From CAYGZA01 sp964354135 (GTDB taxonomy: Bacteria; Planctomycetota; Planctomycetia; Pirellulales; Thermoguttaceae): DNA of 39,746 nucleotides. A model generated the notes under the pieces. The model did not search any database, was not told where the DNA came from, and saw nothing but the letters and a program-made list of their open reading frames with translations. This document shows, in pieces, positions 7,017-15,471 of this stretch. Within the stretch, counting starts at the first letter, position 1. Each line of letters starts with the position of its first letter. A program made the translations under genes and the position numbers. Where the stretch lies: assembly GCA_964354135.1 (NCBI GenBank), contig CAYGZA010000016.1:1-39746 (forward strand), in the 5' to 3' direction.

Positions 7017-9575
7017 CTACTTGCGCTCGCGGAGAAACGCCGCGACGTTCTCCGCCTCCTGGGCCTGCCAGCGGCGGCGCTTTTCGAGGAAGTGGAGGTA
7101 TCGCGGGATCTGCTCCTCGTTCATCGCTTCGGTGTAGTCGCCGCAGTAGGGGACCAGCAGGTCGATCCAGACGATGAAGCGGTCGATCTCCGGCTGCGGA
7201 AGCCGGACGCCGTAGTGGCTGCCGTCCTCGAGGATCCGGATCAAGCGGCTTTGCGAGGCCCCGGCGTGGTACGGGGAGAGCATCGGCGGGGCGGACTGGA
7301 TGTCGATCCAATCGGCCACGTGCCGGTGCGCCAACGCCTTGTACGAATCGCTCCATTTGCGCTGGCATTCGGCATCGAGGACCTGGGTCCCTTGGAGGCT
7401 GAACGCCGGCAGCACCTCGGCCGGCTGTCCGGCCCCGCCCGCCGGCGCCCGGCTGTCGGGCGTGGGCGCGGGGCGCGGCGGGCGCCTCGGCCCGGCCGCC
7501 GTGGCGTCCCCCGAGTCTGCGTCAAGCCTCACCCGAGATCCCGGAGGCGATCCCGCAAGGAGATACTCGGGCGGCTCATCCAAGTAGTGGCATCGGACGC
7601 AATGGCGGTCGAGGATCGGCTGGATCTCGCGGATGAAGCTGAATCCCTGTGGCGGGCCGCGCCACTCTCGCAGCGGCTGCGGGCCGGCCGCCGAGGCCCG
7701 GCTGAGGCGGCTGGGCGGCGGGGCCGCGTTCTTGTCCTCGTGGCAGCCGACGCAGGAGGCGGTCTCGCCCGGCTGGAGCGACACCCAGCTCCGCATCGAC
7801 TGGATCATCCGCCCTTGGTCGTCGAGGACCTGGAAGTAGAGCGGCGTGCGGGCCGGGACAACGAAGCAGGCCGAGCCGTCCTCGTGGATCTTGGCGGTGC
7901 CGAGCACCTTCTTGACGTCCCATGCTCCCTCGATGGAGACGGGAGTGCTCGCCAGGGCACCGCCCGCCGGGCCCTTGTTGTAGTTGCAGCCGATCCCCGC
8001 CGCGCGGAACTCCAGGGCAATCACCCGCAGCGAGCGGACTTTGCCGCGGTCAACGCCCGCCAGCCCCGGGCCGCGGAAAACGTCGTGCAGGTAAATGGTG
8101 CCCACGCTCTTGCGGTAGTCCACCAGGCTTGGGCGGACCGGCGGCTCCGGGCGCGGCGCAAGCGGCACCGGCTGATTGCACGAGATGTTCTCGTCGCCGG
8201 CCAGAAGCTCCCGCTTCCCGTCGATGGACATCCAGTAGATGCCGAAATGTTCCGTGCCATCCGGCCGGAAGGCCACGAGAAAGGCGGCCTCGCTGAGCGG
8301 ATAGGGATACTGGAACTGGTCGCCCGACTGCCCGTAGGCGTCCACGTGGACTGCGGGCGTATCGCGGACCGGGGCGATCAACCGGGCCCCTTGGTTCTCC
8401 TGTCGCCCGCGGCGCGGATCGAGGATTCCCAGCCAGCCCTTCTGGATCGAGTGATGCCCGGTGAAGATGCAGACGATCTTACTCGTGCCGGGAACCGCCC
8501 GGGCGTGGAGGATCGTCGTGGGAAACCAGGAGTTGTTGCCGTAGAGTTCCGTCTGGCCGGTCCCGTCCTGGTTCATCTGGAAGAGCGCCTGGGGATAGAT
8601 CTGGCCGCGGTCGTTGTAGTCCCAGCGGGTGTAGATGACCCGGCCGTCGGGCGTCACCGTGGGGTAGTTGGTGTGGACCTGATCGAAGCTCAGTTGCCGC
8701 AGGTACCGGCCGTCGGCGTCGCAGGTGAAGAGGTTGCTCACTTCGGTCCACCAGCAATCGACCGTCTGGACGCAGCGGGTGGAATTGAAGAGGACGTCGC
8801 CGCCGGGGAGATAGACCCCTTCATAGTCGGCGAACCCGAGGCCCGAGGTGATCTGCCGGACGCGGCCGTCAGCAACGCTCATTTCGTACAGATGGTAGTC
8901 GTCGCGCTCCAGCGACTTCTTCCAACTGAAGAGGATCCGGCGGCCGTCGAAGGACGCGTCCGGGTCGCGGATCACTCCCGTGCGGTCTTCCAGGAGCGTG
9001 CGGACTTTGGCCTCGGAGCCGTCCGTTTCCAGAAGGCACAGCGCGGCCCCGGGGACGAAGTGGCGCTCGTTCTGGGCGTCGGACTGGCCCTCGGTGTAGG
9101 CGTAGTGCGAGCCGCCGAGGTCGTAGTGCTTGGTGAACACGACGCGGCGGAGCATTTCCCGGTGGGGTTCCAGGCGGGCCCGGCGGCGTGCTTGACAGGT
9201 CTCCAAATACAGTTCCGCCCAGCGTGGATCGGCGGCGGACACATCGGCTGCGGCCAAAGCGTCCCGGCGCTTCCGCAGTCCGGCCGCGGCCGAGCCCGAT
9301 TCTTCAAGCGCCGCCGCAATGACCCCGGGCAGCCGGTCGGGCGTACCGAGCTTGTCCTGCGCGATCCAATCGCCGGCAATTCGCACGGCCGGCCGGTCTT
9401 GAGGAGAATCCCGGAGTGCGGCGGCAACCGCCTGGGCGGGCCCGGCTGCGAAGCCCGCGGCGAGCGTCTCCTGCCACGCCCGCTCGTTTGCGTCCTCGGC
9501 CGCGGCCGTGTCTGGGCGCGCCGGCCAGGTGACCAGCAACACTCCAATCGCCAGCGCGGCGGACCTACCCTTCAT
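7017..9575 (-). CDS. Secreted HzsA-like protein with beta-propeller and two c-type haem motifs
   Basis: The 852-residue protein starts at ATG 9575 with a GGAGGAG ribosome site. A signal peptide (residues 1 to about 26) is followed by a helical region, then PD40/TolB-like propeller strands (DASFDGRRILFSWKK, PTVTPDGRVIYTRWDYNDRG, and similar). Two CxxCH haem-binding motifs follow, CVGCH (about 608-612) and CVRCH (about 658-662), the second inside IQPILDRHCVRCH, as in cytochrome-like domains of planctomycete proteins. This order resembles the alpha subunit of hydrazine synthase and its many relatives in planctomycetes that do not perform anammox. No beta/gamma subunit is nearby, so hydrazine synthesis is not implied. 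A periplasmic redox or binding role is more likely. Confidence 0.85.
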   Translation of the reverse strand: MKGRSAALAIGVLLVTWPARPDTAAAEDANERAWQETLAAGFAAGPAQAVAAALRDSPQDRPAVRIAGDWIAQDKLGTPDRLPGVIAAALEESGSAAAGLRKRRDALAAADVSAADPRWAELYLETCQARRRARLEPHREMLRRVVFTKHYDLGGSHYAYTEGQSDAQNERHFVPGAALCLLETDGSEAKVRTLLEDRTGVIRDPDASFDGRRILFSWKKSLERDDYHLYEMSVADGRVRQITSGLGFADYEGVYLPGGDVLFNSTRCVQTVDCWWTEVSNLFTCDADGRYLRQLSFDQVHTNYPTVTPDGRVIYTRWDYNDRGQIYPQALFQMNQDGTGQTELYGNNSWFPTTILHARAVPGTSKIVCIFTGHHSIQKGWLGILDPRRGRQENQGARLIAPVRDTPAVHVDAYGQSGDQFQYPYPLSEAAFLVAFRPDGTEHFGIYWMSIDGKRELLAGDENISCNQPVPLAPRPEPPVRPSLVDYRKSVGTIYLHDVFRGPGLAGVDRGKVRSLRVIALEFRAAGIGCNYNKGPAGGALASTPVSIEGAWDVKKVLGTAKIHEDGSACFVVPARTPLYFQVLDDQGRMIQSMRSWVSLQPGETASCVGCHEDKNAAPPPSRLSRASAAGPQPLREWRGPPQGFSFIREIQPILDRHCVRCHYLDEPPEYLLAGSPPGSRVRLDADSGDATAAGPRRPPRPAPTPDSRAPAGGAGQPAEVLPAFSLQGTQVLDAECQRKWSDSYKALAHRHVADWIDIQSAPPMLSPYHAGASQSRLIRILEDGSHYGVRLPQPEIDRFIVWIDLLVPYCGDYTEAMNEEQIPRYLHFLEKRRRWQAQEAENVAAFLRERK

Positions 9576-9640
9576 CCCGCTCCTCCCGACTTGGACGGCC
9601 CCATTATCCGGAGCCGGGTGCCGGCCGTCAAATGCGCTGC

Positions 9641-9669
9641 TTGACGCCTCTGGGCCGGACCCATAAACT
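9641..9669 (+). promoter_or_regulatory. Sigma-70-type promoter of the aldehyde:ferredoxin oxidoreductase gene
   Basis: TTGACG (9641-9646) and TAAACT (9664-9669) are separated by 17 bp. They lie 60 bp before the start codon at 9730, in the divergent gap. Transcription would begin near 9676. Confidence 0.55.
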
Positions 9670-9729
9670 GGGAGCGTGCCGTAGCGAAATCATTCCCAGG
9701 TGTGATTCTCGTCAAGAGGAGTGAGAACA

Positions 9730-11598
9730 ATGGCTGTGCCGGGAACCATGGGCAAGATCTTGATGGTGGATCTCGACAAGGGGACCATCTCGGTCGAGAC
9801 TCCCAGCGACGACGTGTATCTGACCTATCTCGGCGGGTACGGCCTGGGCGCCTACTATCTCTACAAGCTCCAGAAGCCGGGCGTGGACCCGCTGGGGCCG
9901 GACAATCACCTCGGCTTTTTCACCGGCGTCTTGACCGGCACGCCGGCCTTGAGCGGCAATCGCTACTTCGTGGTGGCCAAGAGCCCCAAGACGGGCACCT
10001 GGGGCGACGCCAACTCGGGCGGGGACTTCGGCCCCGCCATGAAGGCCGCCGGGTTCGACGGCGCCATTTTCCGCGGCGCGAGCCCGAAGCCCGTCTATCT
10101 GCTCTTGCGGGACGGCCAGGCCCAGTTGCTCCCCGCCGATTCGTGGTGGGGCCTGGACACCAACGACCTGGACGACAAGGTCAAGGAACTCTACGGCAAG
10201 AAGGCGGTCGCCGCGTGCATCGGGCCGTCGGGCGAGCGGATGCAGTTGCTGGCCGCGGTGATCAACGACCGCGGCCGGGCCGCCGGACGCAGCGGCCTGG
10301 GGGCCGTGATGGGCTCCAAGCGGCTGAAGGCCGTGGTGGCGGTCGGCAGCGCCCAACCTTCGTTGGCCGACCCGGAGGGCCTCAAGCAGGCCCTCACCAA
10401 GCACCGCCAGTTCATGCAAGAACAGGGGATGTACAAGTTCCTCCACCAGTACGGCACGGCCGGCATGACCGCCGGCGCCGCCGCCAGCGGCGACACGCCG
10501 ATCAAGAACTGGGGCGGCGCGCCCGAGGACTTCCCCACCGCCAAGAGAATCAGCGACGACGAAGTGATGGCCATCCAGCGCAAGAAGTACGCCTGCTGGC
10601 GCTGCTCGATCGGCTGCGGCGGAGAGACGGTCGTGGAAAACGGCCCCTACCCCTCCCACACCCATAAGCCGGAGTACGAAACCCTCGGCGCGTTCGGCAC
10701 GCTGTGCCTCAACGACAACCTCGAATCGGTGAACCTCTGCAACGAGATCTGCAATCGCCAGGGATTGGACACGATCAGCACCGGCTGCACCGTCGCCTTT
10801 GCCATCGAGTGCTACGAGAACGGGATCATTACGGACAAGGACACCGGCGGAATCCAGCTCACGTGGGGCAACGCAGACGCGATCGTCCGGATCACCCGGG
10901 CCATCGCCGACGGCAGCGGGTTCGGCAAGGTCCTGGCCGACGGGGCCCAGCGGGCCGCCGAGCGGATCGGCCGCGGCGCCGAGAAGTACGCCATCCACGT
11001 CCACGGCGAAGAGGTGCCCATGCACGACCCGCGGCTCAACCCCGGCCTGGCCACGAGCTACCAGATGGACGCCACCCCGGGCCGGCACACGCAGATGAGC
11101 GCCTGGACGGTCGAAGCGCAGTTCGCCCCCCCCGGCCTCTACACCGAGCCGCTGGAGAAGTACAAGTACAGCGGCAAGGGGCGGGCGCATCGCCTGTTGA
11201 GCGATCACCACCACGCGGCCAGCTCGGCCGGGCTCTGCATGTTCGCTTGGGTCTGCGTTACCCCGCAGGCCCTCCCCGACATGCTCACCTGCACCACCGG
11301 CCGCACGTTCACTCAGGACGAGGTGGAGAAGATCGGGGCCCGGATTGCGGCGCTCAGGATCGCCTTCAACCTCCGCGAGGGTGTGCGCAACATCGACTTT
11401 GCCCTCCCGGGCCGAATCGTCGGCAGCCCGCCGCTGGAAGCCGGCCCCTTGAAGGGCGTGACCATCGACGTCGGCACCCAGGTCCGCGACTACCTCGAGG
11501 CGATGGGCTGGGACGCGAAAACCGGCGTGCCCACGAAGGAAGCGCTCCTGGACCTCGGGCTGGACTTCGTGGCCGCGGACCTGCACCCCGCGGGATGA
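9730..11598 (+). CDS. Aldehyde:ferredoxin oxidoreductase family protein (tungsten or molybdenum enzyme)
   Basis: The protein has 622 residues from ATG 9730, chosen over GTG 9721 because AAGAGGAG lies about 7 nt before it. The [4Fe-4S] ligands follow family spacing: C289, C292 and C296 in CWRCSIGC, with C503 in SSAGLCMFAW. Pterin-binding segments such as GDANSGGDFGPAMKAAGFDGAIFRG and the DATPGRHTQMS stretch are present. The family oxidises aldehydes to acids with ferredoxin, using a bis-pterin tungsten or molybdenum cofactor in the cytoplasm. No ferredoxin, MoaD-like or cofactor gene is adjacent, so it works from a single-gene unit with its own promoter and terminator. The substrate is unknown; it may belong to one of the less studied AOR branches. 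Confidence 0.92.
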   Translation: MAVPGTMGKILMVDLDKGTISVETPSDDVYLTYLGGYGLGAYYLYKLQKPGVDPLGPDNHLGFFTGVLTGTPALSGNRYFVVAKSPKTGTWGDANSGGDFGPAMKAAGFDGAIFRGASPKPVYLLLRDGQAQLLPADSWWGLDTNDLDDKVKELYGKKAVAACIGPSGERMQLLAAVINDRGRAAGRSGLGAVMGSKRLKAVVAVGSAQPSLADPEGLKQALTKHRQFMQEQGMYKFLHQYGTAGMTAGAAASGDTPIKNWGGAPEDFPTAKRISDDEVMAIQRKKYACWRCSIGCGGETVVENGPYPSHTHKPEYETLGAFGTLCLNDNLESVNLCNEICNRQGLDTISTGCTVAFAIECYENGIITDKDTGGIQLTWGNADAIVRITRAIADGSGFGKVLADGAQRAAERIGRGAEKYAIHVHGEEVPMHDPRLNPGLATSYQMDATPGRHTQMSAWTVEAQFAPPGLYTEPLEKYKYSGKGRAHRLLSDHHHAASSAGLCMFAWVCVTPQALPDMLTCTTGRTFTQDEVEKIGARIAALRIAFNLREGVRNIDFALPGRIVGSPPLEAGPLKGVTIDVGTQVRDYLEAMGWDAKTGVPTKEALLDLGLDFVAADLHPAG

Positions 11599-11614
11599 AC
11601 GGCCCACAGTGCGC

Positions 11615-11650
11615 AGACTTCCGAAGTCTCTGAGACTTCGGAAGTCTTTT
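11615..11650. terminator. Rho-independent, probably bidirectional terminator
   Basis: A perfect 15-bp inverted repeat (AGACTTCCGAAGTCT, loop CTG, then its complement, 11615-11647) is followed by TTTT. It sits 16 bp after the oxidoreductase stop and 13 bp from the extended end of the convergent selenoprotein gene at 11664, so it can serve both. Confidence 0.75.
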
Positions 11651-11663
11651 CGGCTGCGGCCCG

Positions 11664-13325
11664 TCAGCGCTGCGTGAGCTTCGCCGGCGCCGCCTTGGCG
11701 CCCGCACTGATCACGCTCTCGTGCGATTCGTTGATCTCAAAGGGACCCGCTTTCAACTGCACGCGGACGCGGTACTCCTCAGCCGTCTCCGATGGTACTC
11801 GCCACGAGTACCGGCAGGTGAAGCCTCAGCCATACTCGAAACTGCCCGTTTGGACCGTTTCGCCTTTGGCGTTGGTGATGGTGAACTCCGGCTTAGGCGG
11901 GCGCTTGCCGTCGACGACGAGGTTGCCGACAATCTCCCCGCCCGAGCCCACCAGCGACATGGAGAGGTCCACTTGTCTCATCCCCGGCGCGAAGGCCTGC
12001 GCCTTCACGACCGGTTTGTACGGCGGGCCAAAGGCCAGGGTGGCCGTCTGGCCGCTGCGGACCGTGACCGGCGGGGTATCGCGGGTCCCCTGGGCGGAGA
12101 TCATCGTGTAGCCCGGCGGCCCGTAGCGGGCTTCCGTGTCTGCTGAGACGCTCGTCCCGAGAATTGCCCTGGAAAGCGTCTGGAGCAGCGAACTCTGGGG
12201 CTTCTTGGCGGCTTCCTTCTTGGCGGGCTCCTTCTTCGGGGCCGGAGGCGGCTCCTTCCAGTCCTTCACCTGGATCGCATAGGAGACCAGGTTCCACTGG
12301 CCCTCCGGAACCACTGCCGGATTCTCCTTGTCGCCCTTGATGTTCAGGAAACCCTGGTCGCCGTGGATCGTGGCGGTGAACGCCGCGTTGGGGTTGACTA
12401 GCTTCCCCAGAGCCGCCGGCGAAGGCGTGAGTGTCAGCTCATCGCCCGCCGCGGTCACCTTCACGTCGTAAAACCGGCCGTCGACCTTGGCAAGCTTCGA
12501 AACGTACTGCCGGCTTTCGTCTTCCACGGTGGCGATCGGGCCGGTAACCGTCATGGGCTTCTCCGGGTCGATCATGAGCATGTCGCCGTAGGTTGGGTAG
12601 ACCTGCCCGTCCATGCCGCGGACGTTGTCCGGGATCGTCACCACGTCGTCGAAGCGGCCGTTGCTGTTGTAGTCGACCACGGCCACCTGGTGCTTCTTGC
12701 CGTCCAGCGTGATTTCTCCCACGCGGCACGCCGCAGCCATCAGCGACGCCGAGGCGTAGCGGAACTCCTTTGAGCCGCTCGAATAGACCTGGAATGAAAA
12801 CGCGTATTCCAGCGGCTTGCCGTCCACGTTGATCTTCACGTCGACGCGCGGGAACTGGTGCTGCGAGTAGTCTCCCCCGAAGACCATGCCGGCCGGCGGC
12901 TTCGCGGCGTCGATCGGCTTGTCGTCGGTCAGGTCGCCGTTGTGGTTCAGGTCGAAGTAGAGCCGGTCGTAGCCCTTCGACTTCTCGCCCTGGCTGTCCA
13001 GCACGAAGCCGTACTGGTCCGCCCCCAGCTTCGCGACGCCGCGGAACGGGTGCTCCGCCTGGTACTTGGCCGGCTCCTTGGTGATCACCTGGCTGAAGTT
13101 CCCCGCCGATTGGCTCGTGATCCCGCGGCCGACCTGCATGAAGAAATGCTGCGAGGAGACCGAGCGGTAGACCCAGTCGTTGGGAGCCATGCGCCTGCCG
13201 GGCTCGGCAGACTCCAGCCGCTTCAGCTCCAGCTTGCAGGTCTCCGCCCTGCCCACGGCTCCCGCAGCAAACACTCCCAGCGCGGCCATTAGCGCGCTGG
13301 CGAGAAACCGCAACGAATCTCTCAT
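11664..13325 (-). CDS. Putative secreted selenoprotein, family member C (UGA-Sec at residue 500)
   Basis: ATG 13325 is preceded by TTGGAGG. Residues 1-27 are a signal peptide. YFDLNHNGDLTDD (123-135) and VDYNSNGRFDD look like calcium-binding loops, and the rest appears beta-rich with a Lys/Ala/Pro linker (about residues 372-391). The frame meets TGA at 11826-11828 after SFEYG. Reading it as selenocysteine gives U-GFTC-RYSWRVP and 53 further residues, ending at TGA 11664-11666; full length is 553. The tail matches the tails of the two genes at 26603 and 28597 residue by residue around YSWRVP, and a SECIS-like hairpin follows the UGA. With the extension the gene ends 13 bp from the shared terminator; without it there would be 175 bp of unexplained sequence. 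The U-x3-C pair suggests a redox or metal site outside the cytoplasm. The function is not known. Confidence 0.8.
11794..11812 (-). promoter_or_regulatory. Predicted bacterial SECIS hairpin, gene C
   Basis: On the minus strand GGTACTCG-TGG-CGAGTACC forms an 8-bp perfect stem with a 3-nt loop. The loop begins 21 nt after the UGA at 11826-11828. A G among the first two loop bases and this spacing agree with the known bacterial SECIS pattern. The hairpin is translated as YSWRVP. Confidence 0.75.
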
Positions 13326-13511
13326 AGACTTGTGCCTCCAATAGATCGGCGCACTGCCCCCGGGCAGCCGCCTCGACCGTGCCGGGACACACCTCCACGC
13401 GCAGGAGCCATCTTACACCTGGAAAGCACGCATGTCGATTCCCGCTAGAGAGGGGGATGCGCGGGGACGACGCGGTCATCGCGGGCGGGCGAGTGACCGG
13501 CGCTCCTCCAG

Positions 13512-13572
13512 TGGGACCGGCGTCTCGCCGGTCTGAAAGCGATTCCAGAGGCGGGCGGGACGCCCGCCCTAC
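13512..13572. repeat. Double-palindrome intergenic repeat
   Basis: GACCGGCGTCTCGCCGGTC (13515-13533) and a GGGCGGGACGCCCGCCC palindrome (about 13552-13569) lie side by side. The same pair, in the opposite order and orientation, is found at 28437-28510. It directly abuts the stop codon of the gene at 13573. It is a REP-like element with no evident coding content. Confidence 0.75.
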
Positions 13573-14412
13573 TCACCCTTTGCCCAGCTGAGCCGGCGGG
13601 TCCAGGATCTTCATGGGCTCTTCCAAGCGCGCAAACACGGTGCCTACGCTGAGTGCCCGGCATCGCACGCAATCCAGGCAGCGGATACAGCGGAGATCAC
13701 CCGCCCGCCGCTCCGACGGCCCATGGTGCTTGCACAGATCCCGGCACAGGTCGCAATCGTTGCACCGGTCGCCGCGGAATCGCACAAATAGCAACGAGAC
13801 CCGGTTCAGCAGGCTGAAAATCGCCCCCAGCGGGCAGAACACCGTACACCACGGCCGCCAGGTGAAGAAGATCGCCACGAGGAAGGCGACCAGAATGATG
13901 ATCTTGGTCGTGCCCGGCATGATCATTCTGGGTAAAGCCCCTTCCAAGGCCCCCGCAGGGCACAGACTGCAAAAAAAGAGCGGATCTTCGTTTCCATAGA
14001 AGTACGGGATCGCCAACACGAGCCCGAGAAGGACGGCATAGCGGAACCAACCCGTCCAACTGGGCAGCCGCAGCTTGGGCGTGGGGATGCGGGCCACAAG
14101 GTCCTGAAGGAACCCGAACGGGCAGGCCCACCCGCACACAAAGCTGCCGAACACCGCGCCGACAATCAGCAGCGTTCCTATGGCCAGGAATGGGATGAGG
14201 TGCAAGGCGCTGAACTGGGCCAACACGCCGATCGGGCAGGCGAACGTCGCCAAAGGACAAGAGTAACAGTGGAACACGGGCGAGCAGACGCTGTGCATGC
14301 GCACGAGCGCGGGATCGAGCCACGCCATGAGGAACGCCGCTTGCACCCACGCGCGCCACCGGGCGAGCTTCCAAGTGGCGGGGCCTGATCTATTCTTGGC
14401 CATGGACACCAT
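13573..14412 (-). CDS. NapH-like 4Fe-4S polytopic membrane protein
   Basis: The protein has 279 residues from ATG 14412; ATG 14403 (MAKNRSG) is an alternative start. Several hydrophobic helices (for example LIPFLAIGTLLIVGAVFGSFVCGW and IIILVAFLVAIFFTW) carry CGWACPFG and WCTVFCPLGA, the CxxxCP motifs typical of NapH, NosR and CcoG-type electron-transfer proteins. Near the C-terminus two ferredoxin-like clusters are visible, CNDCDLCRDLCKHHGP and CIRCLDCVRC, the second somewhat degenerate. These proteins pass electrons from quinol to periplasmic or cytoplasmic acceptors. No nitrate or nitrous-oxide reductase is nearby. The upstream proline-rich protein ends 18 bp before it and may be its partner. 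Confidence 0.85.
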   Translation of the reverse strand: MVSMAKNRSGPATWKLARWRAWVQAAFLMAWLDPALVRMHSVCSPVFHCYSCPLATFACPIGVLAQFSALHLIPFLAIGTLLIVGAVFGSFVCGWACPFGFLQDLVARIPTPKLRLPSWTGWFRYAVLLGLVLAIPYFYGNEDPLFFCSLCPAGALEGALPRMIMPGTTKIIILVAFLVAIFFTWRPWCTVFCPLGAIFSLLNRVSLLFVRFRGDRCNDCDLCRDLCKHHGPSERRAGDLRCIRCLDCVRCRALSVGTVFARLEEPMKILDPPAQLGKG

Positions 14413-14430
14413 GACCCCCCGTCACTTCAC

Positions 14431-14934
14431 TCACGTAGGGCACAGCGCCGGCCCCTCGCCGCCGCTGTAGGTCCGCCTGATCTCGCCGGGATCGGGAACG
14501 GTGATCGAAAAGGCGACTCCCCACAGGCTTACCTTCTGGACGCGCCTTGGCAGAGTGACCCCTCCCACGGTGACCTCGCGAACGAGTCTCGGCTCCGACT
14601 CCTCCTCGGTAACCACGGTGGTCCTGATGGCCTTGATGGTGGGGGCGGGCGGTCCCATAAAGGGCGGAGGCCCACCCGGGAAAGGCGCCCCCCCGGGAAA
14701 AGATTGTCCGTCAGGAGGCGGCGGGCCTTCGCCAAACGGCGGCCCGCCCGGAAAAAACGGCCCACCAGGGAAAGGCGCCCCCGGCCCAAACGGCGAATCC
14801 ACAGGCAGCGAGACCTCTTCCTCCTGCACTTCGACGACGGGGACCGTGTGAAACTTCTCCGCGTAAATGACGGACGCGGCCCCCCCGATCAGGAGCAGCA
14901 CCGGCACCAGGGCTCGCTGCACCATCGCCCACAT
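14431..14934 (-). CDS. Proline/glycine-rich membrane-anchored protein of unknown function
   Basis: The start is put at ATG 14934 (MWAMVQRALVP) because the longer frame, to 14964, takes its first residues from the upstream 14-bp tandem repeat; ATG 14925 is also possible. The protein would be 167 residues. One membrane helix near the N-terminus (VPVLLLIGGAASVIYA) is followed by an acidic stretch (EVQEEEVSLP) and a low-complexity block built of FPGGPPF-like units. A globular tail follows, containing VREVTVGGVTLPRRVQKVSLWG. It lies just upstream of the NapH-like gene and is probably co-transcribed. I do not recognise the family. The proline-rich block may span the periplasm or cell wall. Confidence 0.6.
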   Translation of the reverse strand: MWAMVQRALVPVLLLIGGAASVIYAEKFHTVPVVEVQEEEVSLPVDSPFGPGAPFPGGPFFPGGPPFGEGPPPPDGQSFPGGAPFPGGPPPFMGPPAPTIKAIRTTVVTEEESEPRLVREVTVGGVTLPRRVQKVSLWGVAFSITVPDPGEIRRTYSGGEGPALCPT

Positions 14935-14944
14935 AAACGTGAAT

Positions 14945-15150
14945 GACCAAGTCTCAATGACCAAGTCTCAATGACCAAGTCTCAATGACCAAGTCTCAAT
15001 GACCAAGTCTNNNNNNNNNNNNNNNNNNNNNNNNNNNNNNNNNNNNNNNNNNNNNNNNNNNNNNNNNNNNNNNNNNNNNNNNNNNNNNNNNNNNNNNNNN
15101 NNNNNNNNNNCAATGACCAAGTCCCAATGACCAAGTCCCAATGACCAGCC
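14945..15150. repeat. 14-bp tandem repeat interrupted by an assembly gap
   Basis: The unit TCAATGACCAAGTC is repeated about five times before 15011 and about three times after 15110 (the later units read CCCAATGACCAAGT). The 100 N between them (15011-15110) are a scaffold gap, so the true number of repeats is unknown. It lies upstream of the proline-rich gene on the minus strand. The remaining bases to the tRNA gene (15151-15245) show no gene. Confidence 0.9.
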
Positions 15151-15245
15151 GCAGCTTGGAGCGTTTATGCCTCGGTCATGGGTGATCGCTCATTGGTCGT
15201 TTTCCTTTCCCGTCGTCAACTGACGTATGGCTACAACAGGAAAAA

Positions 15246-15341
15246 TGGCGGAGGTGAATGGGAATCGAACCCACCTAGGACCCTTGCGAGCCCCACGCTG
15301 GTTTTGAAGACCAGGGGCACCACCAGGCACCAGTCACCTCC
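15246..15341 (-). tRNA. selC: tRNA-Sec (anticodon UCA)
   Basis: The minus strand folds into an 8-bp acceptor stem (GGAGGTGA with TCACCTCC), an anticodon stem CTGGT/ACCAG with loop CTTCAAA and anticodon TCA at 15305-15307, a long variable arm, and a T arm with loop TTCGATT. Discriminator G and an encoded CCA end at 15246. The long acceptor stem and variable arm are the marks of bacterial selenocysteine tRNA, which is charged with serine and converted by SelA. It is 96 nt, in line with selC. It lies downstream of selD on the same strand. Confidence 0.95.
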
Positions 15342-15349
15342 GCGAAAAA

Positions 15350-15448
15350 GCCGTCAGCTATCAGCCGTCAGCTATCAGCCGTCAGCTATCAGCCGTCAGC
15401 TATCAACCTCCTTCACCTGCTGATAGCTGATAGCTGAAAGCTGATAGC
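15350..15448. repeat. Tandem and inverted GTCAGCTATCA repeats between selC and selD
   Basis: Four direct copies of a 14-bp unit (GCCGTCAGCTATCA) span 15350-15405. They are followed at 15419-15448 by the complementary TGATAGCTGATAGCTG sequence, so the transcript of the selD side can fold into a long hairpin. It may end selD transcription or mark a processing point before the tRNA. It may also be a simple repeat. Confidence 0.7.
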
Positions 15449-15471
15449 CGCTCCCTCTCCTCCGATCCACC

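Noticed and set aside
7017..9575. Hydrazine synthase and anammox metabolism
   Set aside because: Only an alpha-like protein is present. No beta/gamma subunits, hydrazine dehydrogenase or other multihaem proteins are found in the window.
11794..11812. GGTACTCGTGGCGAGTACC as merely another dispersed palindrome of this genome
   Set aside because: All three copies lie at exactly the same place after an in-frame TGA and encode the same residues. Copies outside this setting were not seen in the window, though a genome-wide search is needed.
14428..14436. TGA ending the proline-rich protein after ALCPT as a Sec codon
   Set aside because: A second TGA follows two codons later and no conserved tail exists.
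14945..15150. CRISPR array
   Set aside because: The 14-bp units are directly adjacent without unique spacers and no cas gene is present.
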